DNA of 64,000 bases. It comes from an uncultured Holophaga sp. (GTDB lineage: Bacteria; Acidobacteriota; Holophagae; Holophagales; Holophagaceae). Numbering within the stretch: the first letter of the stretch is position 1; the number at the start of each line of letters is the position of its first letter. The notes under the pieces are model-generated. The model worked only from the letters and a program-made list of their open reading frames with translations. It did not search any database and was not told the origin of the DNA. The stretch covers positions 2,754,001-2,818,000 of the forward strand of contig NZ_OY781925.1 in NCBI RefSeq assembly GCF_963677305.1. The letters are read 5' to 3'. The position numbers and the translations under genes were made by a program. Of the stretch, positions 50,233 through 58,950 are shown one piece after another.

Positions 50233-50565
50233 GACGACATCTCCTTCCGGGGAGCTGGCCTGGAGCGGCCCGGCATCCCGCAGAAGCCATACTAGCAGCA
50301 GCCGCACGCCCTGGAATCGCGCACCTGCACTGTTTTCCATGCAGCCCCCGCCCTCCTTTGCCCTGCAAGACCTCCAGCGGATTATCCGCAGACTTTTTCA
50401 CACCCCCTCAACAGGGCGTGCGGATTGCGGAATGGCGCAGGGCCGCTGCGGGGCTATGATGCCATCATCAGCAACGGGAATCCTATGCGCCCCATCCTGT
50501 CCCAAGCCGCACACGCCCTGCCCTGGATCCCCCCGGGGAGCGGGCACGGAAGGCTTTGAACCTCC

Positions 50566-51249
50566 ATGTGCGGACGGTTCACGCTGCTGGCTGAGGCCAC
50601 CGATCTGGAGGCGGTCTTCACCATGAGCCTGGGGGGACTCCAGGTGGATAAGCGGTACAACATCGCCCCGGGGCAGTGGCTCATCGTCATCCGGCCCGCC
50701 AGGAACGGGGGACGGGAAGCAGCCCTTGCCCAATGGGGGCTGGTCCCCTCATGGACGAAGCGTCCGGCTTCCGGCCCCCGCCCCTTCAATGCCCGAGCGG
50801 AAGGGCTGCCGGACAAAGCGACCTTCCGGGGGGCCTTCCGCCATGGCCGCTGCCTCATTCCCGCCAGCGGCTACTATGAGTGGAAGCCCATGGACGGACG
50901 CAGACAGCCCTTCCATCTCCAGCTGCGTTCGGGCGGTCTGATGGCCTTCGCCGGGCTCTACTCGGAGTGGGCGGGCCCCGAAGGGGAGCTGCCCACCTGC
51001 GCCATCATCACCGTGGCCGCCTCAGGCACCGCGGCTTCCGTCCATGAGCGCATGCCCCTGATCCTGCCACCAGAACTCTGGCAGACCTGGCTGGATCTGG
51101 AGGCCCACCGCCCGGAGGCCCTGCTGGCACCCCCCGCAGATGCAGGCTTGGTGGCCTTCCCCGTGGGAGCGGCGGTGAACCGCGTGGGTAGCGAAGGCCC
51201 AGAACTGCTGACCCGGGTCCCCCTGCCCCAGCCCCTGATCCTGGGCTAG
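50566..51249 (+). CDS. SRAP-domain protein (HMCES/YedK family)
   Basis: 227 residues. SRAP proteins form a thiazolidine crosslink with abasic sites in single-stranded DNA and protect them during replication. The catalytic Cys2 is exposed after Met removal (MCGRFTLLAE). Other active-site residues are visible: Asn in RPFNARAEGL, Glu in CLIPASGYYEWKPMDG and His in HERMPLILPPELWQTWL. YNIAPGQWLIVIR is a further signature. Length is typical. It stands alone between a zinc ribbon and the convergent anti-sigma gene, overlapping the latter by 4 bases at the stops. SOS control is often seen for this family, but no LexA box is apparent. Confidence 0.93.
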   Translation: MCGRFTLLAEATDLEAVFTMSLGGLQVDKRYNIAPGQWLIVIRPARNGGREAALAQWGLVPSWTKRPASGPRPFNARAEGLPDKATFRGAFRHGRCLIPASGYYEWKPMDGRRQPFHLQLRSGGLMAFAGLYSEWAGPEGELPTCAIITVAASGTAASVHERMPLILPPELWQTWLDLEAHRPEALLAPPADAGLVAFPVGAAVNRVGSEGPELLTRVPLPQPLILG

Positions 51250-52067
51250 CGCAAGCGCTCCCTGAGCCCCTCCACCGGACCCTCAGCTGGCAGCTCCGTC
51301 GGGTCGGCCACCGGCACAGCCATCAGGTAGACGTCGACCTGCTCTCCGGCGGCAAGCCGGAAGCGGAATTCGGCCCGTCCCTCCGAGTGGAGGATCGGCA
51401 CCAGGAGTCCCACCCGGTCCCCCCGCCGGTGGAGGACATAGAGATGCCCCCCCCCGACCCAGGACACCAGGCAACCCTCAGACGTCCGCTCCAAGCGGAG
51501 GGAGGGGGCCGGCAGCGACAGCGCCCCGGTGGACCTCGCCCGGAACCCCTCGGTCGGAGATCTTGGTCCGGAGAGAGCATCCGCCGCCCCGGCAGCCGGG
51601 GCGGGGGGAGGGAGGGGTGTGCTCCCGGTGGGCGGGGGCTCTGACCTCAGCGGGGCTGGAGGCGCGGGCCGGGGGTTCTTGCCTGGCTTCCGGACCGGCT
51701 CCCTCAGGGGGGCAGCCTCCTGCGTTTCGGTGGTCTGGGGCGCCAGGGTAGGAGCGGGCTGCACCCCTTCGGGGACCGGGGTCCGGTGCAGCACCCAGGT
51801 GGTGCCCACCGCCACCAGGAGCACCGCGGCCAGCCCCAGGACGGTCGGCCTCCGGTGGAAGGGCACGGGAGGCGTCAGCACCTTCAGGAGACGCTTCCGG
51901 GTCCTGGGGTCGGCCAGGAGTTCATGCAGAGCCTCCTCGTCCATGAGGGCATCGAAGAGGGCCTGGTCGGCGAGGGCCGCCTCCAGGAGCCGCCGTCGCT
52001 CATCCGGGGTCAACGTCCCAGTGGCATAGCCCCCCAGCAGGTATTCGGGGTCCAGGTGAGAGGTCAT
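51246..52067 (-). CDS. Anti-sigma factor-like membrane protein
   Basis: 273 residues from ATG 52067, which overlaps the sigma-factor stop (ATGA). The N-terminal 80 residues resemble the cytoplasmic sigma-binding part of anti-sigma factors (HLDPEYLLGGYATGTLTPDERRRLLEAALADQALFDALMDEEALHELL), without the zinc Cys/His set. One membrane helix (PTVLGLAAVLLVAVGTTWVLH) is followed by a Pro-rich extracytoplasmic linker (about 105-175) and a beta domain with WVGGGHLYVLHRRGDRVGLL. It should hold the ECF sigma inactive until an envelope signal arrives. The pairing is inferred from gene order and topology. Confidence 0.78.
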   Translation of the reverse strand: MTSHLDPEYLLGGYATGTLTPDERRRLLEAALADQALFDALMDEEALHELLADPRTRKRLLKVLTPPVPFHRRPTVLGLAAVLLVAVGTTWVLHRTPVPEGVQPAPTLAPQTTETQEAAPLREPVRKPGKNPRPAPPAPLRSEPPPTGSTPLPPPAPAAGAADALSGPRSPTEGFRARSTGALSLPAPSLRLERTSEGCLVSWVGGGHLYVLHRRGDRVGLLVPILHSEGRAEFRFRLAAGEQVDVYLMAVPVADPTELPAEGPVEGLRERLR

Positions 52068-52594
52068 GACCAGCTTCCTCCCATCCACTCCAGGAGCTGC
52101 TTCCGGCAGCGGTGGTCCCAGGTGTAGACCGTATTGAGGGTCTCGGCCCCCAGGACCCTCTGGATCTCTGCAAAGCCCTTCCCCTGGAGCTTGAGACGGA
52201 AGAGCTCCCGGCAGCGCTGCCCCAGCAGGGCCAAGCCCATGGCGAGCTTCTCCAGGCGCTCCCGGCGCAGGGCGGTCTCCTCGGGCCCCGCCATGTCTCC
52301 GGCCAGGGAGTGGTCATCCACATCGTCCTGGAGGTGCTCGCCCCGGCGCAGCACCTTGCGCCGCCATGCCGCCAGCTTGAAGCGGAGGATCTGGAAGCAG
52401 AGGGGCATCAGCTCCTCCAGAGCCTCCACATGGCCATATTTCCCATGGAGCACCACGAGCACCTCCTGGGCCAGATCCTCGGCGGCCTCCCCTGCACCCC
52501 GGGATGCCGCGAAGGCCACCATCCTTTCACGGAGCTGGACCAGAAGCTGATCACGGGATGGGGTCGGGATGGAGACCTCCGGAGAAAGCCCCAT
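52064..52594 (-). CDS. ECF-type RNA polymerase sigma factor
   Basis: 176 residues. Region 2 (about 15-85): RDQLLVQLRERMVAFAASRGAGEAAEDLAQEVLVVLHGKYGHVEALEELMPLCFQILRFKLAAWRRK, containing the core-binding DLAQEVLVVLH helix and the -10 recognition FKLAAWRRK helix. Region 4 (about 115-165): EKLAMGLALLGQRCRELFRLKLQGKGFAEIQRVLGAETLNTVYTWDHRCRKQL, a helix-turn-helix for the -35 element. A short acidic linker joins them. It overlaps the anti-sigma gene downstream. The target promoters, likely including its own, cannot be deduced safely. Confidence 0.88.
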   Translation of the reverse strand: MGLSPEVSIPTPSRDQLLVQLRERMVAFAASRGAGEAAEDLAQEVLVVLHGKYGHVEALEELMPLCFQILRFKLAAWRRKVLRRGEHLQDDVDDHSLAGDMAGPEETALRRERLEKLAMGLALLGQRCRELFRLKLQGKGFAEIQRVLGAETLNTVYTWDHRCRKQLLEWMGGSWS

Positions 52595-52615
52595 CGTACC
52601 CCAGCAGCCCTCGCC

Positions 52616-53044
52616 TCAGAGCCCCTGGCTCTTGAGATAGGCGACACATGCCCGATCCGGACCATCGATGTGCAGCAGGAGCCACTTCTTGAGGAAACCT
52701 GGAAGGGCCAGGGCGCTGATGTGCCCCTGCTGGTACTGGTGGGCCAGACGGCTGGCCTCCTCCAGGAGGAGGCCATGCTCCCGCAAGTGCGCCTCCTGAT
52801 CGGGGTACGCGAACTCCTCCATCAGCGCGGCCTCAGTGTCGAAGTGCCGGCGGGTCTCCAGGATCAGACGCTCGAAGAGCTGAAGCGAGACCGCCTTGTC
52901 CCGGCGGACGATCATGGTCTCGTGGAGATGGGCGATGAGGAAGGCCAGGCGCTCATGCTCCTGGTCGACCCGCGCCTGGCCAACCCGGTAGCGGTCCTCC
53001 CAGATGAGGAAGAGGGTGGAGCCAGAGTCCTGGTCGAAGGTCAT
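52616..53044 (-). CDS. Bacteriohemerythrin
   Basis: 142 residues from Met 53044 (MTFDQDSGSTLFLIWED). A single hemerythrin domain with the di-iron site: His in VDQEHERLAFLIAHLHE, His and Glu in RRHFDTEAALMEEF, two His in HLREHGLLLE and HIDGPD (H-x4-D). It binds oxygen and may store, deliver or sense it. It is the second hemerythrin in the window after the one fused to GGDEF-EAL. It lies just upstream of the ECF sigma gene on the same strand (21-base gap) and could be part of that operon. The frame runs on to 53110, but the domain begins at this Met. Confidence 0.92.
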   Translation of the reverse strand: MTFDQDSGSTLFLIWEDRYRVGQARVDQEHERLAFLIAHLHETMIVRRDKAVSLQLFERLILETRRHFDTEAALMEEFAYPDQEAHLREHGLLLEEASRLAHQYQQGHISALALPGFLKKWLLLHIDGPDRACVAYLKSQGL

Positions 53045-53178
53045 GGAAATCCCGGGGAAGGCCGCTGCAGTTCTCAAGCATTCTAACTCAAAACCGCCGA
53101 GTCGCCTCACCCAGGGGCTGGATTGCCGGGATGCCCTGACGGCCTTCAGCCGCTACACTGGAAGGCTCGGAGGCCCCA

Positions 53179-55155
53179 GTGACCAAGCGTTTCTACGTCA
53201 CCACGCCCATCTACTACGTGAATGACAAGCCGCATATCGGCCACACCTACACCACGGTGCTGGCGGACGTCCTGGCCCGGCATCATCGGATGCTGGGTGA
53301 AGATGTGTATTTCCTCACCGGTACGGACGAACACGGCCAGAAGATCGAGAAGACCGCCGCCAAGCGGAGCATCACCCCCCAGGAGCTGGTGGATGAGGTG
53401 GCTCCCAACTTCCAGAAGCTCTGGCAGGAGATGGGGCTCACCCCCGATCACTTCGTGCGCACCACCCACGCCAGCCACAAGGCCACGGTGCAGGCGCGCT
53501 TCACCCAGCTCCTGGGTACCGGCGACATCTACAAAGCCAGCTACAAGGGGCTCTACAGCGTCTCCGACGAGGCCTACGTCACCGAGACTCAGGCCAAGGA
53601 ACTGCAGGCACAGGGACTGGCCCACCAGCTGGTGGAACTGGAGGAGGAGAGCTACTTCTTCCGCCTCTCGGCCTACGAGAACTGGCTCATCCAGCTCTAC
53701 GAGAAGCACCCCGACTTCGTACAGCCCGAGTTCCGCCTCAACGAGGTCAAGCAGTTCGTGAGCCCCAACGGCGAGCGCGGCAACCTGCAGGACCTCTCCA
53801 TCAGCCGCACCTCCATCACCTGGGGCATCCCGGTGCCCGGCGACGAGAAGCATGTGGTCTACGTGTGGTTCGACGCCCTGCTCAACTACCTGAGCGCCTG
53901 CCGCGAGGGCTTCTGGCCCCCCGTGAACCTGGTGGGCAAAGACATCCTGCGCTTCCACGCCGTCTACTGGCCCGCCTTCCTCATGGCCATGTACCGCCAG
54001 GAGGGGGAGGACCTTAGCGGCGAGCTCCCCGAGCGACTCCGGGCCCTGCTGCCCCGGACCGTCCTGGCCCACGGCTGGTGGCTCATGGGCGAGACCAAGA
54101 TGAGCAAGTCCCTGGGCAACATCGTGCGCCCCAAGGAACTGCTGCACTTCGGCAACGATGCCGCCCGCTTCTTCCTGATGCGGGACATGCAGATCGGCCA
54201 CGACCGCGCCTTCACCTTCGAGGGCTACATCGACCGTCTCAACGCCGACCTGGCCAACGGCCTGGGCAACCTCGCCTCCCGCTCCATCAGCATGCTCCAG
54301 CGGTACTGCGGTGGCGTGGTGCCCCAGGCCACCGTCTTCGATGAGCTGGACACGGAAGTGGCCGCCGCCGGAGCCCGGGTCATCCCGGAGTACCTGGCCA
54401 AGGCCGAAGGCTACGACTTCAGCGGCGCCCTGGAAACCCTGTGGGTCTTCCTGCGCCAGCTGGACGGCTACATCGTCAAGGCCGAGCCCTGGAAGCTGGC
54501 CAAGGACGAGGCCAACAAGCCCAAGCTCGAGACCGTGCTCTGCCAGCTCTACCGTGCCCTGCGCATGACGGCGGTGCTCACCGCCCCGGTGATGCCCGCC
54601 ATGGCCCAGCTCCTCTGGGAGAGCCTGGGACTGGAGGGCGCCGTCGAAACCCAGCGCTTCGAAACACTCGCCTTCGACGCCCCGGCCCCCGCCCCCGTCT
54701 CCGAACCCAAGCCCCTCTTCGCCCGCATTGACAAGGAAGTCGCCATGACCGAGATCGAAGCCATCAAGATCGCCGAGACAGCCCCCGCCGCCCCCGCGGA
54801 GCAACCCCTCGATGTGCCCCCCGTGAAGGAGAACATCGACTACGATACCTTCGCCAAGACCGACCTGCGGGTGGGCCTGATCCTGGAGGCCGAAGAGGTC
54901 CCCAAGAGCAAGAAGCTCATCAAGATGAAGGTGGACCTGGGCTTCGAGCAGCGCACCATCCTGGGCGGCATCAAGGAGGCCTATGCCCCCGCCGATCTGG
55001 TGGGGCGCCGCGTGGTGGTGGTGGCCAACCTGGCCCCCCGCGCCATGATGGGCATCGAGAGCCACGGCATGCTCCTCTGCGCCAGCGACAACGCCTCCAA
55101 GCCCTACCTGATCGCCCCGCCTGAGGATGCCAAGCCCGGGTTCGTGGTGCGCTAG
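53179..55155 (+). CDS. metG: Methionyl-tRNA synthetase
   Basis: 658 residues. Charges tRNA-Met with methionine. Class Ia core: YYVNDKPHIGHTYTTVLADVLARHHR contains the HIGH motif (about 19-23), GTDEHGQKIE the substrate site and TKMSKSLGN the KMSKS loop (about 310). The connective region (SVSDEAYVTETQAKEL) lacks zinc-binding cysteines, the Cys-less type as in Bacillus. The anticodon domain extends to about 520. The C-terminal 110 residues are an EMAP-II/Trbp111-like tRNA-binding domain (DLRVGLILEAEEVPKSKKLIKMKVDLGFEQRTILGG) after a Pro/Ala linker. Start ATG 53179 follows GGAGGCC; no regulatory T box or riboswitch is visible. Confidence 0.96.
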   Translation: MTKRFYVTTPIYYVNDKPHIGHTYTTVLADVLARHHRMLGEDVYFLTGTDEHGQKIEKTAAKRSITPQELVDEVAPNFQKLWQEMGLTPDHFVRTTHASHKATVQARFTQLLGTGDIYKASYKGLYSVSDEAYVTETQAKELQAQGLAHQLVELEEESYFFRLSAYENWLIQLYEKHPDFVQPEFRLNEVKQFVSPNGERGNLQDLSISRTSITWGIPVPGDEKHVVYVWFDALLNYLSACREGFWPPVNLVGKDILRFHAVYWPAFLMAMYRQEGEDLSGELPERLRALLPRTVLAHGWWLMGETKMSKSLGNIVRPKELLHFGNDAARFFLMRDMQIGHDRAFTFEGYIDRLNADLANGLGNLASRSISMLQRYCGGVVPQATVFDELDTEVAAAGARVIPEYLAKAEGYDFSGALETLWVFLRQLDGYIVKAEPWKLAKDEANKPKLETVLCQLYRALRMTAVLTAPVMPAMAQLLWESLGLEGAVETQRFETLAFDAPAPAPVSEPKPLFARIDKEVAMTEIEAIKIAETAPAAPAEQPLDVPPVKENIDYDTFAKTDLRVGLILEAEEVPKSKKLIKMKVDLGFEQRTILGGIKEAYAPADLVGRRVVVVANLAPRAMMGIESHGMLLCASDNASKPYLIAPPEDAKPGFVVR

Positions 55156-55182
55156 AACGAGGAAACACCACCCCCAAGACAC

Positions 55183-55224
55183 CAAGGACGCCAAGGTTCA
55201 CCACGAAAGACCTGGGCGTCCTTG
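55183..55224. repeat. Inverted repeat of the CACCAAGGACGCCAAGG type after metG
   Basis: CAAGGACGCCAAGG (55183-55196) pairs with CCTGGGCGTCCTTG (55211-55224), 13 of 14 positions. The surrounding text (CACCACG, ACACCAAGG, CACGAAAG) resembles the dispersed CACGAAGG-type repeats of several deep-branching phyla. It may also act as the metG terminator, although no T-run follows. Confidence 0.5.
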
Positions 55225-55291
55225 ACCGTATCTGACGGGGCCAAGCCCCACCTTCCCCTCAGCCGAGCGCTGAGCCTGCACCGAGCCGCCG

Positions 55292-56200
55292 ATGTCCGAT
55301 TCCTCCTCCAGCCGCCGACAGGCCCTCTGGGTCCTCATGATCCTCGTGATCCTTCCCCTCATCTGGGGCTACAACTGGATCGTCATCAAGCAGGTGCAAC
55401 GCTACATCGGCCCCTTCGAGTTCGGCGCCTGGCGCTACATCGCGGGTTCCCTCTGCCTCTTCCTCATCCTCAAGGCCATGAAGAAACCCCTACTGGTGGG
55501 TCACTGGGGCCAGGTGGCCCTGGTGGGCCTCTTCCAGATCGCCATCAACACCGCCCTCACCATCTGGTCAGTACGGACCGGCCCCGCCGGCAGCTGCGCG
55601 GTGCTCAACTACGCCATGCCCGTCTGGGTGGTGCTCATGGCTTGGCCGATCCTGAAGGAGCGCCCCTCCCGGCCCCAGATCATCGCCCTCTCCACCGCCT
55701 TTCCGGGGATCCTCTTCCTCTTCGCCTCCAAGGGCACCCAGGGCAACCACCGCGCCCTGATCCTGGCCCTCCTCTCCGGCATCGCCTGGGCCATCGGCTC
55801 GGTCCTGGCCAAGCACCTCATGTCCAAGCACAAGATGGACCCCATGGCCCTCACCGCCTGGCAGATGTTCGTGGCAGGCATCGCCATGGCCATCGCCGCC
55901 TGGCTCGTCCCCGGCATGCCCACCCAGTGGCACCAGCCTTACCTGATCTTCGGCCTCCTCTGGGAGATTCTCCCGGCCACAGCCCTGGCCTGGTTCCTCT
56001 GGACCCTGCTCCTCAAGAAGGTGGACGCGGGCGTGGCCGGGCTGGCGGTGCTGGGCGGCCCCGTGGTGGGCATCCTGGCCGGGGCCATCCAGCTCCACGA
56101 GATCCCCCTGCCCCTCCAGGCCATCGGCATGGTCCTCATCCTGGTGGGCCTGGTCTTCGTGGGCCCCCTGGCCATGCGCCAGGTCCGGCGCGCCTCATGA
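55292..56200 (+). CDS. EamA/DMT-family transporter
   Basis: 302 residues, about ten membrane helices, made of two EamA repeats (about 15-145 and 160-295). The first repeat has LVILPLIWGYNWIVIKQVQRYIGPFEFGAWRYIAGSL; the second has GSVLAKHLMSKHKMDPMALTAWQMFVAGIAMAIAAWL and ends with GGPVVGILAGAIQLHEIPLPLQAIGMVLILVGL, both typical of drug/metabolite exporters such as YdcZ or RhtA relatives. The substrate is unknown, often amino acids or metabolites. Its stop overlaps the next start (ATGA). It follows metG after 136 bases of repeat-containing DNA. Confidence 0.9.
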   Translation: MSDSSSSRRQALWVLMILVILPLIWGYNWIVIKQVQRYIGPFEFGAWRYIAGSLCLFLILKAMKKPLLVGHWGQVALVGLFQIAINTALTIWSVRTGPAGSCAVLNYAMPVWVVLMAWPILKERPSRPQIIALSTAFPGILFLFASKGTQGNHRALILALLSGIAWAIGSVLAKHLMSKHKMDPMALTAWQMFVAGIAMAIAAWLVPGMPTQWHQPYLIFGLLWEILPATALAWFLWTLLLKKVDAGVAGLAVLGGPVVGILAGAIQLHEIPLPLQAIGMVLILVGLVFVGPLAMRQVRRAS

Positions 56201-56553
56201 AGACCCCGGTCTGGACCATCGAGCTGATCCGGCTCACCGACGCCCCCCTGGGCCTCGTGGAGGCGGCCCTGATGGACCCGACCCGGCCCTGGCACCCCCG
56301 TCCCGGTACCGCCCCCCTGGAACAGGTGGCACGAGAGGAGGATTTCCTGGAGTTGAGCCAGACCGAGCGCCCCTGCTGGGGTGTGACGGAGCGGGCCCTC
56401 TACCGCCTTGAGGCCCGCGATGAGGGGCTGCTCCTCAGCTACCGCGCCCGCTTCAGAGGCTGGCCCGCCCTGATACTCATGGGCTACTGGCGGATCAAGT
56501 CCCGGCGCCTCTGGGAATCCCTGGTGGAGAGCCTCCCGGCCCCTGAAAGCTGA
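56197..56553 (+). CDS. Unknown small protein coupled to the EamA transporter
   Basis: 118 residues, no signal peptide. ATG 56197 overlaps the transporter stop, so it is translationally coupled. The sequence (IELIRLTDAPLGLVEAALMDPTRPW, AREEDFLELSQTERPCWGVTERALYRLEARDEGLLLSYRARFRGWPALILMGYWRIKSRRLWESL) has the feel of a START/SRPBCC-type ligand domain: a strand, a helix, a beta meander and a final helix. I cannot confirm this. Function unknown. Confidence 0.6.
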   Translation: MKTPVWTIELIRLTDAPLGLVEAALMDPTRPWHPRPGTAPLEQVAREEDFLELSQTERPCWGVTERALYRLEARDEGLLLSYRARFRGWPALILMGYWRIKSRRLWESLVESLPAPES

Positions 56554-56617
56554 ACGCTTCCCGAACAGGGAATCCGAACAGATAATGCAGGCACATTCCA
56601 TTTCATGGAGGTTCCCT

Positions 56618-57016
56618 GTGAAATTCAGATCCGCCTTCCTCTTGCCTCTGGCCCTCTCCACCAGCCTCTGGGCGGGGGGCGCCCCCCTCTTCATCAATAT
56701 GACGGCTGACGAGCCCCACCGGGCCTTGATGGCCATTGGCTTCGGGATGAATCAGCTCAATCGGGGCCATGCTCTGACTGTCTTCCTCAACGATCGAGGA
56801 GTCCTGGTGGCTTCCAGACTCCAGACAGCCTTCCCGGAGCAGCAGAAGCTGTTGACAGCCATCCTCTCCAAGGGTGGAACAGTCTATGTCTGCCCGATGT
56901 GCATGAAAAAATATGGTATTGCCGAAGCGGACCTGCTCCCGGGTCTGAAGATCAGCAGCCCCGATCTGACAGGTACAGCCCTCTTCACACCGGACACCCG
57001 CACCCTCAGCTGGTGA
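56618..57016 (+). CDS. Exported DsrE-like protein
   Basis: 132 residues from GTG 56618, which has GGAGG six bases upstream. A signal peptide (KFRSAFLLPLALSTSLWAG) is followed by the DsrE/DsrF-like fold: PLFINMTADEPHRALMAIGFGMNQLNRGHALTVFLNDRGVLVASR, then ILSKGGTVYVCPMCMKKYGIAEADLLPGLKI, with the conserved Cys in CPMC. DsrE-like proteins are sulfur-transfer or sulfur-binding proteins, usually cytoplasmic; the periplasmic form is often associated with reduced sulfur or redox metabolism. No dsr or sox genes are nearby. Another start at 56585 would add residues before the signal. Confidence 0.78.
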   Translation: MKFRSAFLLPLALSTSLWAGGAPLFINMTADEPHRALMAIGFGMNQLNRGHALTVFLNDRGVLVASRLQTAFPEQQKLLTAILSKGGTVYVCPMCMKKYGIAEADLLPGLKISSPDLTGTALFTPDTRTLSW

Positions 57017-57109
57017 ACCCCGGCCCCCCTGCCCGGGGTAGAATGGCCGCCTCCCCGGGCATGGCCGGACCTGCCGCTGCATCGAAGGGGAATCACTGGT
57101 GGAGTCCCC

Positions 57110-57886
57110 ATGAAGTTCGTCAGCTGGAACATCAACGGCTTCCGTTCGGCCCTCAAGAATGGGTTCATGGACTGGCTGGAGGCGGTCGATCCCGATGTCT
57201 TGAGTCTGCAGGAGATCCGCGCAGAGTGGGGCCAGGTGGATCTGGAGGTGCGCCAGGCCCTGGAGGGCAGCTACGACCTCTGCTGGTTTCCCGCCACCCG
57301 CAAGAAGGGCTATGCCGGATCCGCCACCCTCACCCGCAAGGGCCTGGGCTGGGTCCATACCCCCGGCCTGGGCATCGAGGACTATGACTGCGAGGGACGC
57401 ATCATCCGCAGCGACCTGGGGGAGCTCACCCTGCTGGCCGGCTACTTCCCCAATGCCTCCTCGGGGCTGGTGCGCCTGCCCTACAAGCGCCAGTTCGCCC
57501 GGGACCTGGCGGATCGGGTCAGGCAGCTCCACGCCGAAGGGCGTCAGGTGATCCTGGTGGGCGACATGAACGTGGCCCCCCAGGAGATCGATCTGGCCCG
57601 CCCCAAGGACAACCGCACCAGTCCCGGCTTCACCGACGAGGAGCGGGAGGATTTCCAGGGCTACCTCGCCGCCGGGCTCCGGGACATCCTGCGGGACCGC
57701 AACCCCGGAGTGCCCGCCCTCTACACCTGGTGGTCCCAGCGGGGCGGCGCCCGGGCCAAGAACGTGGGCTGGAGGATCGACCTCTTCCTGGTGAGCGAGG
57801 GGCTCCTGGACCGGGTGAAGGAGACCCGCATCCATCCCGACACCCTGGGCTCCGATCACTGCCCCATCAGCCTGGACCTGGACTGA
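57110..57886 (+). CDS. xth: Exodeoxyribonuclease III
   Basis: 258 residues of the AP endonuclease/exonuclease III family, which incises DNA at abasic sites and removes 3' blocks. Catalytic motifs: MKFVSWNINGFRSALKNG (metal-binding Asn), LSLQEIRAE (Glu), GYFPNASSG with the Tyr, VGDMNVAPQEIDLARPK (Asp/Asn), YTWWSQRGGARAKNVGWRIDLFLVS and GSDHCPISLDL (Asp-His). Length is standard. It stands alone between the DsrE-like gene and the convergent hypE with 4 bases between stops. The ATG at 57110 follows GGTGGAG. Confidence 0.95.
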   Translation: MKFVSWNINGFRSALKNGFMDWLEAVDPDVLSLQEIRAEWGQVDLEVRQALEGSYDLCWFPATRKKGYAGSATLTRKGLGWVHTPGLGIEDYDCEGRIIRSDLGELTLLAGYFPNASSGLVRLPYKRQFARDLADRVRQLHAEGRQVILVGDMNVAPQEIDLARPKDNRTSPGFTDEEREDFQGYLAAGLRDILRDRNPGVPALYTWWSQRGGARAKNVGWRIDLFLVSEGLLDRVKETRIHPDTLGSDHCPISLDLD

Positions 57887-57890
57887 GCTC

Positions 57891-58940
57891 TCAGCAGATC
57901 CGCGGCAGCTGCTCCCCTGAGAGCAGGTCCAGGAGGCGCAGGGTCCCCAGAGAGGTGCGCAGGGTGACCCGGCCCGCCGGTCCCTCCCCCACGGTGCCGA
58001 TGCAGGCGGCCCCCTCCCCCTCCGGCAGACTCCGCAGGGCCTCCAGGGCCGCCTCGGCCTGCTCACCGGGGACGAAGGCCACCAGGCGCCCCTCGCACGC
58101 GACATAGAGGGGGTCCAGACCCAACAGCTCGCAGGCCGCGGCCACCGGGGGGGCCACGGGCACCCGGGCCTCCTCCACCACCACCGAGACGGAGGCCGCC
58201 TCCGCGATCTCGTTCAGCACCGAGGCCAGACCGCCCCGGGTGGGGTCGCGCAGGCAGTGGGCGTCAATGCCGCGCTCCAGGAGCCGGGCCACGAGTCCGT
58301 GGACAGGACCGCAGTCGCTGCGGATGGGCTCCTCGAAGGCCAGCCCCTCCCGCACGGACATGATGGCCATGCCATGGCGGCCCAGGTCCCCGGACACCAG
58401 CACCGCATCCCCCGGCTTCACCCGGGCAGGGGAGATCTCGATCCCCGGGCGCACCCGCCCGATCCCCGCAGTGTTGATGAAAAGCCCGTCCCCCTTGCCC
58501 CGGTCCACCACCTTGGTATCCCCGGTGACGATCTGCACGCCGCAGCGCTTCGCCGCCTGGGCCATGGAGGTCAGGACCTGCCGGAGCTCCTCCAGGGGGT
58601 AGCCCTCCTCCAGCACCAGGGCGCAGCTCAGCCATAGAGGCTCGGCCCCGCCCATGGCCAGGTCGTTCACCGTGCCATAGACCGCAAGTTCACCGATGTC
58701 GCCCCCCGGGAAGAAGCGGGGGCTCACCACGAAGGTGTCCGTGGTGAAGGCTAGGTGCTCAGCTCCAAGACCCAGCACCGCCGCATCATGGCGCGTCTCC
58801 AGGGGGGCACTGGCGAAGAGCGGCAACGTCAGGCCCTCCAACAGCTCCCGCATGACTCGCCCCCCGCCCCCGTGGGCCATCTGGATGGTGTCGTGGCGCA
58901 GGGGCAAGGGGCACTGGAGGGTGAAGGTCTCGTCCGTCAT
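57891..58940 (-). CDS. hypE: Hydrogenase maturation protein HypE
   Basis: 349 residues. HypE dehydrates the thiocarbamoyl group on its C-terminal cysteine to thiocyanate, giving the cyanide ligand of the [NiFe] active site. The C-terminal PRIC is intact, which is diagnostic. The PurM-like fold shows MAHGGGGRVMRELLEGL, DAAVLGLGAEHLAFTTDTFVV, GDIGELAVYGTVNDLAMGGAEPLWLS, GDTKVVDRGKGDGLFINT and HCLRDPTRGGLASVLNEIA. It is the last gene of the operon hypB-F-C-D-E and starts 10 bases after hypD. Hydrogenase structural genes are not in the window. Confidence 0.97.
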   Translation of the reverse strand: MTDETFTLQCPLPLRHDTIQMAHGGGGRVMRELLEGLTLPLFASAPLETRHDAAVLGLGAEHLAFTTDTFVVSPRFFPGGDIGELAVYGTVNDLAMGGAEPLWLSCALVLEEGYPLEELRQVLTSMAQAAKRCGVQIVTGDTKVVDRGKGDGLFINTAGIGRVRPGIEISPARVKPGDAVLVSGDLGRHGMAIMSVREGLAFEEPIRSDCGPVHGLVARLLERGIDAHCLRDPTRGGLASVLNEIAEAASVSVVVEEARVPVAPPVAAACELLGLDPLYVACEGRLVAFVPGEQAEAALEALRSLPEGEGAACIGTVGEGPAGRVTLRTSLGTLRLLDLLSGEQLPRIC

Positions 58941-58950
58941 CGGTCTGTCC

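Noticed and set aside
53146..55194. Very long open frame (about 680 codons) on the minus strand over metG
   Set aside because: Antisense shadow of metG caused by high GC; composition is Gly/His/Leu/Val-rich and has no family resemblance.
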